Source: Chionoecetes opilio
Taxonomy: Eukaryota > Arthropoda > Malacostraca > Decapoda > Majidae
Direction of reading: 5' to 3'
NCBI GenBank assembly: GCA_016584305.1
Contig: JACEEZ010002764.1
Span: forward strand, 116,070 to 180,069
Length of the DNA: 64,000 nt
The notes under the pieces are model-generated. The model had not been told where the DNA came from and did no database searches. It saw only the letters and a program-made list of their open reading frames with translations. Made by a program: the position numbers and the translations under genes. Positions 52,714-64,000 of this stretch are shown here, piece after piece. The number at the start of each line of letters is the position of its first letter. Within the stretch, counting starts at the first letter, position 1.

Positions 52714-55645
52714 CGTGATTCTCAAACTGTGCGCGTGGGAATCCCTAGGTGCGCCGCGTATTGTCATAGATGGGTATTTTGCGCTTGCGGTCGCAGTTTT
52801 GTTTTTTATATGAAGATGGAAAAATCGTAAATTGAATGAGTTAAGATGTTAACTAGGCAGGTAGAATGCAAGTCCTTTTAATCATATATAAGCTTTGGGT
52901 AGATGGATGAAGTAAGAAATAGAGGATAAATAAATAAGTTATTTTCATGCTTAAAAAAAATACTTCCCGCTTCCACACAAGACGTGTTGAACGGTTACTG
53001 TAGCACGTTTACTGTAGCAAGTTTGAGCTGCAGCCGGTGGTGTATGAGTACCAATTATAGTTTTGTCACGAGTTCATGTGAATTGTTTTTAGCGAATATC
53101 AAAGGAAAAAAAAGATGAGGAATAGAAACTGATGCATAGTATATCAGTAGGCTTTATGCAAGTTTTGACTGCGTGACGTGATTTACGTGACCCAGATAAT
53201 AAATAAACATGTATATTTGGCAACACCCCGTAGGCAGAGCGTGTGTAAGGACCTCCGTGGTCAGTGTAGCGTAGCCTCAAGTAAGTATCGCTGTTGTGGT
53301 GTTAATGAGGTCCAAGCTTTAAAAATGGATAAGCTACCTCATTAAAAAGCGAAAGTATACTGAAGGCAATAGCGGTGAAGTCGCAGTTGACATGAATCAA
53401 AACGCAAATGTGTCGAAGGACCCGAAGGCGAAGAACAGTAATAAACTGTTGAAGTGAGTCTCTCGTCCAGACCCTAGTGTGGAAAGTGAAGAAAGGAAAG
53501 TGAAGTTGACAGTTGAAAATGACATAGTCGTACAGGTCCGTGCTGGCAAAGTGAAGTGACAGTTGAAAGTGACCGTAGTTGTGCAGGTCGGCGGGCCAAA
53601 GAGAAGTACAGATGAAAGTGATTTTTGTCATCAGGTCTGAGCGTGGTCAAAACGACGGGACACGTGCCAGCAAAAAGTAACGCAGTAAAGTCATTTCGCC
53701 TGTATAACGACAGTTATCTTGGATTTGGGTTCACTGCTGTGATGATGAAAAATGGTCCAAAGCCAAAATGTGTTGTTTGCAGCATTGAGCTATCAAATGA
53801 ATCTACGACTCCTAGAAAAATGAAGAGACAAATTTAACAACAAAACATAGTTCACCCCCTTCAGACGCCTATAGGACTACTTTAGAAGACTCTTTAAAGA
53901 TAACAAACAACAAGGCTTGCGGTTGAGAAAAAAGGTGAAGGTGGCAGAAAAAAGGACAAGAAAGCAAGCTAATTTAGTGGCAGAGCATACAGCAAAACAA
54001 ATGAAAACCCATTCAATGCAGAGGTCAGAATTCCTTCCAGATTGCTGTGCTGTGGTGAAAACATGTTTGGGGATGAGGCTGAAAAGAAGTGAAAAAAAAT
54101 TCCCCTCTCAGACGACACGATGGTAGACGAATAATCAGGGACATGTCGTGATATTGAAAAAAGTGTGTGTGAACTCGGGAAAAAGTAAAATGTATCTTTA
54201 CAAGCGAGATGAATCAACAGACATTGGAGGAAAATTCTCAGTACTAGTGTTCATCGTTATAGTGCTGATAACAAAATAACTGAACATTTCTGATATTGCA
54301 AAGAACTGGTGAAAACCACAGGACAGGAGCTATTTCTACAGGACAGAATACTTGAAAAGAAAAGGACTTGTCATGGGAAATTATGTGTAGAATTGCACAG
54401 ATGGTGCTCCATCTATAGTGGGATGGGTAAAAGGATTGTGTCCTAGTCAAGAAGGAGAATACCCGATTGATTTTTTTTACGACCCATTGTTCTTGCAGCG
54501 TGAAGCTCTTGTTGCTAAAAACACTTGGACAAAAATTAAAGTTTGTTCTTGATGATGTGGCAAATGGTAAAACTTTCTAAAAGCAGACCAAGCAGTCAAG
54601 GGACTATTTCCATGCTTTGTGAAGAAAGGGGATCTCTCACCGAAACGTCTTCTCCACACAGAAGTCCGGTGGTTATCAAGAGGCAAAGTTGTTATCCCGG
54701 GTGCATGAACTGAGAGAGGAAATGTCCTTTTTCTTTCCCCTTGAGGAGAAAACTGAATTCTGCGAATTACTTGATGATGAAATTGGGAGTGGCAAAATTA
54801 TGCTACTTGGCAGACATATTTGAACATCTGAAACAAGGTTATGCAAGTATGCACGGAGAAATGAACATTAGCGTAACATCTTATGGACAAAATTAAAGCC
54901 TTGGTAGAAAAAAATTAGGCTCTGGAATGAAAGGTGAGTTGAGCAAGATTGACATGTTTCAAAAGACGCTGAAGCTAAATCTAACAGACCATGTTGCCAC
55001 TCAATAAGCCGGCACCTTGAAAGCCATAGGAAGGACATTAGAAAAATATTCAAATATATCTGTTGAAAGTATGACTGGATCGAGAAATCATTCGTTCACG
55101 ATCCCTTGAGCAGGCCACAAACTTAGCATCCTATGAAGTAAGAGGAAATAATAACATCCGTAATGACGCACGCTAAAACTGCAATATCTGATATGACATT
55201 AGAAAGCTTCTGGATCAAATGGAACACGAACACCCAACATATATCCAAAAGGGCCCGAAAAAATACTCTTGAATTTTCAGCCTCATATCTGTGTGAACTG
55301 GGATGCACAGCCCTCAACAAATATAAAAACTAAGAAAAGGAATAAAATTGCTGCTGTTGAAGAGGGGAAATGAGAGTGGTATGTCAACTGTCCCTACTAA
55401 CATAGAGCGGCTCTATGCAAATCCAGGCAGGACCCACGTGTCCCAGTAATCAGGTATGGTATTGTTGTAACATATAGTTTATTACAACATTATTTCCTTA
55501 TGTCATCCGTATGTATTATCTATATATATATATATATATTATCTATATATATATATATATAATGTATATATATATATCTGTTGCGCCGCCGAAGTCCAAG
55601 ATATAATCTAGTGCGCCGCCGTCCAGTGAAGTTTGAGAACCCCTG
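52714..55645 (+). mobile_element. decayed ZBED5-like hAT transposon, 2.9 kb
   Basis: The left end CGTGATTCTCAAACT and the complement of the right end (CAGGGGTTCTCAAACT) are hAT-type inverted termini. Near both ends GGTGCGCCGC / GCGGCGCAC words are mirrored. A clear 8-bp duplication is not visible. The interior carries a degraded transposase. Confidence 0.7.
53650..55440 (+). pseudogene. ZBED5-like hAT transposase, heavily decayed
   Basis: Fragments in several frames: YNDSYLGFGFTA, then PKPKCVVCSIELSNESTTPR (BED-type zinc finger start, C-x2-C, about 53700-53820). Further on come a helical linker, LYKRDESTD (about 54200), CTDGAPSI-like (about 54400), THCSC.REALVAK (about 54485), LHTEVRWLSRGK (about 54655) and a C-terminal ERLY...NP-like piece (about 55400). 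This order matches domesticated and transposon ZBED5-type hAT proteins as I know them. Many frameshifts and stops make it non-functional. Confidence 0.7.
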
Positions 55646-55805
55646 CGAGTCTAGTCAGACCTCACCCAGACTCTGCGGCACAGTTTTGGTCCCCGTATTA
55701 CAGGATGGATGGCATTGATAGAATCAGTCCAGAGAAAGATGACTTAGATGATACAGGGGATGCGTAACTTTAGTTATAAGACAATAAGAACATAAGAACA
55801 TAAGG
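55646..55805 (+). repeat. CR1/L2-like RT fragment and tail
   Basis: 'cctcacccagactctgcggc...gtattacaggatgga' matches 7470-7515 of the reverse-transcriptase remnant, followed by 'agaacataagaacataagg'. Too short and broken to translate usefully. Confidence 0.65.
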
Positions 55806-55807
55806 AT

Positions 55808-56420
55808 TAACCAGGACGTGTGTGGGACTGTGGTTGCTGGAGGTAGTGGAGGAGACAGGAGAGAAGAGATTGTCGTATAACACTGTCACAACCATCAGCT
55901 GACGCCCTCACTCGCACAGACCAAACAAATGCAAATGTTTTAGTGTCCCAGGTGAAATAGACAAGGGAAGACTTGACAAATCTGTTAACGCAGGAGACGA
56001 AGTTTGAAGAGGACCTATTATGCGATACTAAGCGTCAAAGGTCACAAGAAGAAGACTAATCGAAAGACAGATGGAAGTTTTTAACAAGATAATCCCTTCA
56101 CCTGCCTTCTCATAATATACGCAACTTACGCAGACAGAAACAATACATATGTGTAGTGCAGAGCTAGATCACTCAATGCCTTGCTCTTACTAACTAATTA
56201 CACTAATGCCTTCCTCCCTTCTCCCCGGTACCTCCAATTAGTCCGGCAGCTTAGTGAAATGATGGGGACATGCCGGATAAAAGCACCAAAATTTTTTCAG
56301 GCACTCTACAGGCTCCTAGCTATGATTTGAGAGGGGAGACAAATGATCCCATCACTCAGATGGCTATAAGGAACGTCTTTATTATTTTGACATTTCCGCA
56401 TGTGGAAATTAGGGTAAATG
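55808..56420 (+). repeat. inverted partner of the PIN/CXC gene remnant's 5' region
   Basis: 'caggacgtgtgtgggactgt' (about 55813) and 'agctatgatttgagagggga' (about 56318) both recur inverted at 58490-58735. The two blocks form an inverted repeat of about 0.25-0.6 kb flanking the decayed gene copy. No frame is maintained. Confidence 0.6.
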
Positions 56421-56786
56421 GTTTTTAAAAAGAATAGTCATAAGGATAATGTTTATTGGATGCACATTTATCTTATTATTATTATTTAATAACTCCAGAA
56501 CAAATAGTCAATATGCTGTAAAAAAAACATTAAATTCAAGTATGATTCGACTTTAAACTCCCTCTGGGACATCGCGAAATGCCATGAAGTTATTAGCAGA
56601 ACACGAATTAAACATACTCCTTGCAATTCAAAAATGACAGTGGTTACTACTGACGGGCATTCTGAAAAATAAGTATTCATTAAGCTCATTATACAACAAT
56701 CATGTTCGTCCTTGTACAGCTGCAGGAATGCATGTCTTTGTAAGCACCAGTATCACAATTGCCAGGTATGATTCCATTAATTGTAA
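56421..56786. other. unassigned AT-rich sequence
   Basis: No gene is recognised. Confidence 0.5.
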
Positions 56787-58735
56787 TTATGTGTTACTTA
56801 TCACATTTGCAGATGCACAGTTCGGGCATTTCCAGTGGCTTCTTGCATGTGACATCCTCCCGCCACAACCGCAGCACTTGCAGGCACACTTCACAAGTTC
56901 ACTTAACAGCCTTTGCTGCCGCAGGCTGCGAGCTCCAGGACAGGAACCAGGGACTTTGTTCTGAATCCAGTGTCCAAACCACCAGCCTTTCAGCATTGGT
57001 GTCTGTTGTTGGGGCCTGGTGACAGGTTGTCCCAGATTGCCAGGCCGGGTACACTGCAAGCTTGGTGTGCTGCAGCAGGGCGGTGGTTGGGGAGTCTCCA
57101 TCGTTTCTGTTTTTCTGGCAGAACGTCCTTCTTGCTTCATTCACCCGACACCAGAGGGCTGGGTCTTGTCATATATAACGGACTGTGAAACGTTCCAGCA
57201 TCATGGAATCTGGCCAATTCCACGGTGATTTGTGCATTGGGGGTATGTTCTACGAATGAAGGTGAAGGGCATCGTGCCTCGGTATAGGCACCCATCGCTT
57301 CCCAAAACCGGAACTTTTTCCCCTTTCAAAGAAAGAAGAAGCGTTTTAGTATCACACCCTGTGAAGCTGTGGAAAACACTTGGTAAGCGCTGTGGAATTC
57401 CTTTGCCCCGAGTACTACAGATGGCCATTTGATGTGTATGTGTAAAATGCAGTCTTGCACTGCCGCGAAGGCGACCCAGATGTCCGCGATGGTACTTGCT
57501 GGGCTAGAAAGTGATACTTCCCGATGAGGATGACAAGAACGTCCAGTATCCCACGGGCGTACCAAAGCAGTGGGCATCCACTCTATAGGGCATCTTAGAT
57601 GGAGCACAATCTTGGTCTGCCTCTTCGTGAGTCACATGGCGGCATCGACCAGTTGTCAGTGCCACTGGCAGACTACAGAGGCTCCAGATGTTGAAAATAC
57701 CTGCTTTCCGTACGGGAAGGTAGTGGATCAATCTTCTCGATAGGAGACTGGGAAGAGTTCTACCTTGTTTGTGGGGTCCACGAGGAAATCGGGCCAATTG
57801 CTGGGACCTGGTCTGCCTGCCACCTCTTCGTTACACCTTCCCCCGTTTCTCTGTGTGTGATTCTTTGATACTGTTGGTCCAGGTAACTGCCCCATACCAA
57901 TCTACTCCATAGAAGGTTTCAGTTGCCCTTCAATTATTTTTTTTTTGGGGGGATTTTTTTTTGTTGTGGGGAACAAAACACTCCACTTGCATAATCGTCA
58001 AATTGTAGTTGATGCCAAGGTCAATGGGAGGCGGAGGTTGTACCACAGCAGCACCATCGAAGCAATCTAACATCAAATGAGCCAGAGGGTTCTTCTTGCG
58101 TCTTTTCTGGCCAGAATGTTGGTTGAGATCGGACTTCTTACCTTGTCGCAGCTTCCTCGTTCAGCCAAAGAAAGAAGGAGGTAGGGTGATTCTCATGCTT
58201 GAAGAAGGTGTCCAGGTCCCCATCACGGTGCCCTGTGTGACTTGTAGAGACGGGAAAGAGGGCCAAGTCATCCTTCAGCATAGACACTTGTTCCGACTGC
58301 CTCACTCTTCGTCTTGGTGTGCGATCTGACAGGGGCAATTTGTTTTCTTAAATTGGGTCATGGATGGAGTGTGTAGCATCTGTCAACACTGACTTCTTGT
58401 ATGTCTCATACTGCTTCTTGCCAACAGGCAAGAACATTTCTTTTGCCATTAAAGGCGAATCTTGATTTCATCAAGATTTTTCTAAGTGAAAATTAGCCGT
58501 TATCACAAAAATGGTTTCATAGAGGCTCTGAGTAATTGGATCGTTTGTCTCCCCTCTCAAATCATAGCTAGGGACCTGTAGAATGACTTGAACAAAATGG
58601 TTGCTTTTATTCGGAATGCCCCATCCTCTTGAATCGGTCCTTAGCGGCCGGACTAAATGCCTTCCTCTCTTCTCTCCTGTCTCTAGTACCTCCAGCAACC
58701 ACAGTACCACACACGTCCTGCTTAATCACTTAAAA
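56787..58735 (-). pseudogene. second, more decayed PIN/CXC-type transposase-like gene
   Basis: Minus strand, from 5': DGDLDTFFKHENHP (58220-58175) matches DGDLENFFKHEKHA of the main copy. THEEAD (about 57630) matches the EEADTRM motif, FHSFTGCDT (about 57370) matches FHAFTGCDS, and LVKCACKCCGCGGR...HWKCPNC (about 56880-56800) matches the C-terminal CXC cluster. The upstream part to 58735 has no clear counterpart. Frames change repeatedly. Order and spacing agree with the 35.6-39.5 kb gene, so both belong to one family. Divergence shows it is an older or separate lineage rather than a recent duplicate. Confidence 0.68.
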
Positions 58736-58787
58736 AGGAGTATTTTGTGGTAAATAAGTAAGGAACGGCGGGGGAGTGAGGTGAGGC

Positions 58788-59876
58788 AAGGCCACCGTGA
58801 GAGAAGGCCTGATGCATCGCCCGTGACGTCACACAATCTAGATCCTACCCGCTCCGCTCTCCGTACAAGTTTACCTACCTAATATAATGTTTATCAGTAT
58901 AAAGATATACTTTTATCTTCGGAAATGTTTGTTCTATAATATTACAAATAAAAAACCGTAAAACACACAAAAGAAATGCCATTATGAGACTCAAGAAATA
59001 TGCATTAACTTAAACTCCTCGCCATTTAATATTTTGCGAAAAAAACGTTTTACATGGTGAATATCAATAGAAGCGAAATTTAATTAGCTTTCCATTGATA
59101 TATTTCCTTTTCTGATAAATGAATTAGTAGCATGCATAAATTAGCGTAACTAATAAAATAAATCCTGAAATCGGGTAATTTTTCCCGATTGAATGAGGTT
59201 ATTATTTATTAACGGTATTTATGCATGTTCTAATTCATTTATCAGAAAACAAAATATATCAATGGAAAGCAATGCAATTCCGCTTCATTGAATTCTCCAT
59301 GTTAAAAAGTTTTCCCGCAAAATATTAAATGCGAAGAGTTTCAGTTAATTCATATTTCTGAAAGTCTCCATAATGCATGTCTTTTTGTTATGTGTTTTAC
59401 GGCGTTTTTTTTATTTGATAATATTATAGAACAAACATTCCAAAGATAACAGTATATTTTTTATGATAAACATATATTACGTAGGAAAGTACCCGATTCA
59501 AGATTTTTTAATTTAGGTAACGCTAATTATGCATACGCTATCATTTATTCAGTAAAACGAAATAATCAATGAAAAGCTAATTAAATTCAGCTTCTATTAT
59601 ATTCTCCAGGTAAAATGTTTTCTCGCAAAATACTAAATGCAAAGAGTTTTTTTTAAGTTAATACATATTCTTGAAATACTCATATGGCATTTCTTTTGTG
59701 TGTTTGACGGTTTTATTTGATAAATATTATTACAACAAACATTGCCGAAGGATTAACAGTGTATATTTATACGATAAACATTATATTAGGTAGGTACACG
59801 TGTACGGGGAGCGGAGAGGTGGGATCTAGATGTGTGACGTCACGGGCGATTCCTCAGGCCTTCTTCACGTGGCCTC
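58788..59876. mobile_element. palindromic long-TIR element P4, 1.1 kb
   Basis: Outer ends AGGCCACCGTGAGAGAAGG (left) and, inverted, AGGCCACGTGAAGAAGG (right), each followed by ATCGCCCGTGACGTCAC. The arms carry the P-family interior ('gttctataatatta', 'ttgatatatttccttttctg'). The right arm has many single-base deletions, so it is older than P2. No coding capacity and no convincing TSD. Confidence 0.78.
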
Positions 59877-60587
59877 GGCGTGAGGGCCAGTGTGGATATG
59901 TAGGGGTGGTACGGCCGCATTTGCCTTGCTGACTAGGCGGAGAGGTGCTTGAGTGCGCAGGCAAGCGTGCCCGCACGTTCAATTCCCACCTGACATTTCT
60001 CCTCGTCACCGCCACACCAGTTACTGCTGACCAACGCCATATAAACAAGTCTGCCAAAAGTCCGACCTGAAATCATTCTCTCGCGTCATGACGTCACGCG
60101 AGTCCAAGTAGGTAGGAGCTGCCATTCGGCATGATCATAAGTATTTTTAAAGCAATCTTAATGGTTAGCTAAGTATTACAGATATTTTGGAGTACGCAAA
60201 AAAAAAAATTCTTATATACGACATCCATCACCGACTAAAAGCAGTGAGGTGATGAATGAGAAACATTTGAAATTGAGAGGGCATTGTTTTTGTGTAAAAG
60301 CCTTTGTCAGCTCGTACCTCCAAATGAAATGATGACTGCAGTAAGTTCTTTTGTTCAAAAATCATGTATAAAACGGCCTAATAATAACGACTTTATCTGA
60401 TAATAATTAAGACTTTGCTTTGAGCGTTTATCTCCTCAGGCAGCTTCTCCGCGTTTGAAAATCACTCAATCACTGATGACGATCAGTTGTGGTGGGACGT
60501 ATACTCTTTACGTCACGTCACGGCTCTACACACTCAGACACACTCACAACACAACTGCATGACATAAGTGTCTTACCTTCTTTACCA
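59877..60587. other. unassigned sequence with a possible SINE fragment
   Basis: 59930-60035 contains 'gcacgttcaattcccacctg', a weak B-box-like stretch. Its 'cccacctgacat...accgccacac' part recurs at 63148-63178. A near-palindrome CTCGCGTCATGACGTCACGC lies at about 60078-60102. No gene. Confidence 0.45.
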
Positions 60588-62990
60588 TTTTTTTTTTTTT
60601 TTTTTTTTTACCTACAAGGAACTGGCCAAGGGGGCACAACAAAAATGGGTAACACAAAACCCGAGTAGTTGCCGTCCCTATAAAGAAGACAGTAAGAGAA
60701 TAAATAAAAAAGAGGGGTGCGCCAATAGTTGGGAGGTGTCTTGATTACTCTTCTTTTGAAAAGTGAAATCATAGGAATGTGAAAAATAGAAACAGGAAGA
60801 GAGTTCCAGCGTTACCAGTGAAAGGGATGAAAGAGAAAAGATACTGATTAACTCTGCATGTAGGAAGATAGACAGAATAGGGATGAGAATGAGTAAGAAA
60901 AGTCTGTGCAGCGAGGCCCGGTGAGTGGGGGAGGAATGCATGTTAGCAAGTCAGAAGAGCATGGGAGCCATGAAAATAAAACGGAGAAGGAGCAAGAGAA
61001 AGCAACATTGCAGCGGTGATTTAACGATTTGACGACAGTCAGTCATAGGAGAGGAGTTTGATTGAGACGAAAAGCTTTTGACTAACCCTGTTTAGGAGAG
61101 CTGTCTGAGTGGATCCCTCCCCAAAACATGTGAGATATACTCCATACATGCGGGGATGAGGCCCCTGTAGAGAGCAAGCAATTTGGGAGGGAGGAAAGAA
61201 AAAGACGCAGACGACCACAGGACACCAACTTCCTAGAAGCTGTTTAGACAAGAGCGAGTGTGAGATTTACAGTCAGATTTTTAGTAAAGAAACAGTCATA
61301 GACTGTTCAGGTAGAAGAAGGAGACATTTGAGTGTCATTGAAGAAGAGGGGATAGTTATCTGAAGGTTTGTCGAGTAGATAGGGAAAGAAATTGGGTTTT
61401 TGAGCATTGAACGAAAACCAAGGTTTTTCTTTGCCCCAATCAGAAAATTATAGAAGATCAGAAGTTAGGCGCTCGTGGCAATCTCTTCCGTGAATCACTT
61501 AGTCGTCCTGTGAGTGGGAGTCTAAATAAAACGACGTTGAAACAAATGCAGCGTAGAATCATCAGCGGGCGTAGGACGTGGATAGGGCTTGAGTTAGACT
61601 TAGGAAGATATTAATGAATAATAGAAAGAGAGTGGGTTGATAGGACAGAACCTGGGGAAAAAACACTATTGATAGATTTAGGAGAGAACAAGTCCGTCTA
61701 CAGTGCTGCAATAGAAACGGGTTTGAAAGGAAACTTAAGATGGAAGGGACAGAGTGAAGGATCGAACCGAATGAGGGTAGTTTGGCAAATTAAAGATTGT
61801 GCCCAGACTCTATCAAAAAACTTTTGATAAGTCAAGGGCAACAGCAAAAGTGTCACGAAACCCTAAAGGAGGATGACCAAGATTCAGTTAGGAAAGCCTA
61901 GAGATAGCAGTAAGATCGCCCTTTACGGAAACGATACTGACGATCAGATAGGAAGATTAGGTGAGCAGATAGCTGCTAATGAATCTTCTTATTAAGTATA
62001 GATTCAAAACAACTTTAGAAAGGCAGGAAAGTCAAAGCTATAGGACGGTAGGTTGAAGGATTAGAACGGGTCACCTTATTAGGGAACAGGTTAGATGTGA
62101 GCAAACTTCCAGCAAGAAGGAAAGGTGGACGTAGAATAGACAGGACGGAAAAAAGTTTGACAGGCAGGGTTGCAAGCACAGAAGCACAGTTTTTGCGAAC
62201 AATAGGAGGGACTCCGTCAGGAACGTAAGCCTTCCGAGGATTCTAGGCCAGAAAGGGAAGAAAACATCATTCCGAAAGGATCTTAATGACAGGTTATAAT
62301 ATAGTCAGAGGGTGGAGGAGAAGGAGGAACAAGCCCCATCAACCAGAGTGGAATTTTTAGCAAAGGTTGAGCGAGGAGTCAGCTTTAGAAGTAGATGAGA
62401 CAAGCTGGGAGCCATCTGGGTTGAAGCATAGGAGGGAAAGAGAGAAGCAAAAATTGTTAGAGATGTTATTAGCACATGCAAGAAAGTCACGAGAGGAATT
62501 TGATTCAGAAAGATTTGACAGTTTCTATGAATGAAGGTTTTGGTAAGTTGAAGTAAAAGATTGGCATAGTTACGGGCAAGAAATATAAGGGCATGCGTAT
62601 CAGGGAGAGGGATGATTACGGACCGTTTGTGAGCCACCTCTCTATCTCGGACAGCATGAGAACAAGCAGAGTTATTAAACTAAGGTTGACGGGCTTTAGG
62701 AATTAGAGACGAAAGTGTGGGAATGTACGCCCTCCATGCAGAGACTATGACCCTCAGTTATGCGCTCTGCACAAAGAAGTGGGTCTTTGACATGGAAGCA
62801 GTAATCATCCATGGAAAATCAGGAGTGTACTGCCTTATGGCCTCCCACTTAGCTGAGTTGGAAGTGCCAGAAGCACCTCCGCTTAGGTGGGTCCCGAGGC
62901 GCACCGGAGCGATAGGATACCTTACCTCTCTTACCTTAATGCATAGCAGTAGATCTGTGAGGACTGTGATCAGTATTGTGTACTCTTGAG
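60588..62990 (-). pseudogene. Jockey-like non-LTR reverse transcriptase, decayed, with poly(A)
   Basis: Minus strand from 62990. PDFPW (about 62830) and a segment before the palm are followed by ARNYANLLLQLTKTF (about 62575). AYVPDGVPPIVRKNCASVL (about 62230-62170) and NPSTYRPIALT (about 62060) mark the fingers/palm start, then SDRQYRFRKGRS (about 61930). Later, near 61130, comes a piece with FGEGSTQTALLNRV (connection region). A poly(T) run at about 60590-60610 is the poly(A) tail on the coding strand. I know this sequence type as a common crustacean jockey-like element. Many frameshifts; no catalytic YADD in an intact frame. Confidence 0.72.
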
Positions 62991-63655
62991 AGGAGAGAGA
63001 GCGAGAGATGACGGAGAGGAGACGGGAGAGAGAGAGAGCTATTGAGATGGAGAGAGAGAGAGAGAGAGAGTCTAGCAGCACACAAGCTGGGACGACCCTT
63101 TGCTTGTGCCGCTGTTGCCGCTGTTAGCGGGACAAGCAAGCTCATTTCCCACCTGACATGATCCTCATACCGCCACATCGGCTTTAAACAGATGTAGCTC
63201 CTTAAACCATGGGCCATGCCTTCACCTGTGCTGTGTTCGAGTAAATATATGCGAAATATATGAGAGCAAGAGGGACAAGGAGCGGATGCATATTCCCGTA
63301 TTCTGGAACAGTATGTTTAAGTTTTATCTTGAACACACAAGTTTAAGGTTACGGTTACGTAAGAGGTAACATTAAACATCCTCTCTGGGGGTTAACTTGT
63401 GTGGGGAATCACAATGAGGGTATTTTCGAGGAATATCCTTATGGTTAGTTATGGTGTCAAAGCCATGCGTTTCACGAGCGAAGAAATAGGGGAGCTGAAA
63501 CGGGCGAAGAGCCAGAGTACGGGAAGACAGTGGGAGGGCGTACCGCGCTGACGTCACGGAATCAACTCAGCTCCGCCCCCTTGGCAGCCCTGTGTATATG
63601 GCTTTGGTGCTGACGGTCCGAGTCCGACCAGCCCGGTCAGACTGGGTCAGTAGTC
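62991..63655. other. unassigned sequence with GA-rich runs
   Basis: (GA)n runs at 63028-63070. At 63550-63582 a TGACGTCAC box and a CCGCCCC box lie close together, which could be promoter-like, but no transcript unit is visible. Confidence 0.4.
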
Positions 63656-63661
63656 AGTACT

Positions 63662-63830
63662 AGGGTTGTGCGGTATCAAGAAAATACCGGTATTGCCGAT
63701 ACCGGTTTACGGGAATAATACCGGTACGTCCTCACACCGGTATCAGTTACGATACCGTTTACGATACCGTTCCCAAAATACGAGGTTTATTACCGGTATC
63801 GGTATTTGATTTTTTCGTGTTTTTTTTTTA
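63662..63830. mobile_element. possible left end of a hAT-type element
   Basis: TAGGGTTGTGCGGTATCAAG followed by many ACCGGTA/TACCGGT palindromic words resembles the start of hAT-type elements. The other end lies outside the window, so this is tentative. Confidence 0.4.
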
Positions 63831-63845
63831 CTTGTCCATTCTCAG

Positions 63846-63990
63846 ACAATTATTAACCTCTACAGCATCAACCCCCCTAAATTAAAGTTTCATATAGCGT
63901 CGGCCATTTCTTTTTTTTACAAATCTTAACCCCTACCGTACAGCATAGACCCCCCTAAAATAAAGTTTCCTGTGGCGTCGGCCAGTGGCA
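63846..63990. repeat. 70-bp tandem duplication
   Basis: 'acagcatcaacccccctaaa...gcgtcggcca' (63861-63907) is followed by 'acagcatagacccccctaaa...gcgtcggcca' (63939-63983). Two diverged units, possibly continuing past the window. Confidence 0.8.
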
Positions 63991-64000
63991 GATTTAAGGG

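Overview
The window looks like an intron or intergenic, repeat-dense stretch of an animal genome, most likely an arthropod and probably a decapod crustacean. That placement is inferred from the mix of elements: RTE, CR1/L2-like and Jockey-like retrotransposons, several tRNA-derived SINEs, very long (TA)n, (CT)n and (TG)n arrays, and many hAT, Harbinger-like and Helitron-type elements. I recognise no host protein-coding gene, no genuine tRNA or rRNA gene and no CRISPR array. Every coding stretch I can name is a decayed mobile-element gene.

Layout. 1-2.9 kb: AT-rich DNA with a 60-bp minisatellite. 2.97-4.8 kb: two minus-strand non-autonomous Helitrons. 5.8-21.6 kb: a large inverted segmental duplication (arms about 6992-10432 and 15178-21591). 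Each arm is about 2.1 kb once later insertions are removed. Arm I carries a Harbinger-like MITE and a TA-inserting MITE. Arm II carries a complete 4.3-kb RTE retrotransposon that was itself hit by a SINE and by a DNA element. The spacer holds a hAT MITE, a SINE, a 1.4-kb palindromic element and a small TTA-flanked MITE. 21.7-25.4 kb: a non-LTR ORF1 remnant split by a hAT MITE, an AT-rich hAT element, and a palindromic element hit by a SINE. 26.2-31 kb: three more Helitrons and two further SINEs. 31-33.7 kb: simple repeats and purine-rich DNA with nothing recognised.

33.75-40.9 kb holds the most interesting object: a 6.5-kb long-terminal-inverted-repeat DNA transposon (34023-40520) inserted into a roughly 305-bp repeat unit. 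A second, uninterrupted copy of that unit lies immediately downstream and shows the empty site. Its broken gene has a Cys-rich N-terminus, a possible DDE-type core, a PIN/XPG-like nuclease-type region and a C-terminal CXC cysteine cluster. Palindromic elements at 12.0-13.4, 24.5-25.4, 34.1-34.9 and 58.8-59.9 kb share its subterminal sequence and are probably non-autonomous relatives. A second, more decayed copy of the gene lies at 56.8-58.7 kb on the minus strand.

41-47.4 kb: two hAT-like transposase remnants, two Helitrons, a Penelope-like end with a hammerhead-like motif embedded in TA arrays, a 149-bp tandem repeat and a 5'-truncated RTE. 47.9-52.7 kb: a Ty3/gypsy-like LTR element with a deleted interior, arranged LTR-interior-LTR-leader. 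52.7-55.6 kb: a decayed ZBED5-like hAT transposon. 60.6-63 kb: a decayed Jockey-like reverse transcriptase with a poly(A) tail. The last 350 bp hold an end that looks like another hAT-type element.

How it fits together: the elements are nested, and several insertions have an uninterrupted paralogue within the same window. Insertion boundaries, target-site duplications and relative ages can therefore be read directly from the sequence.
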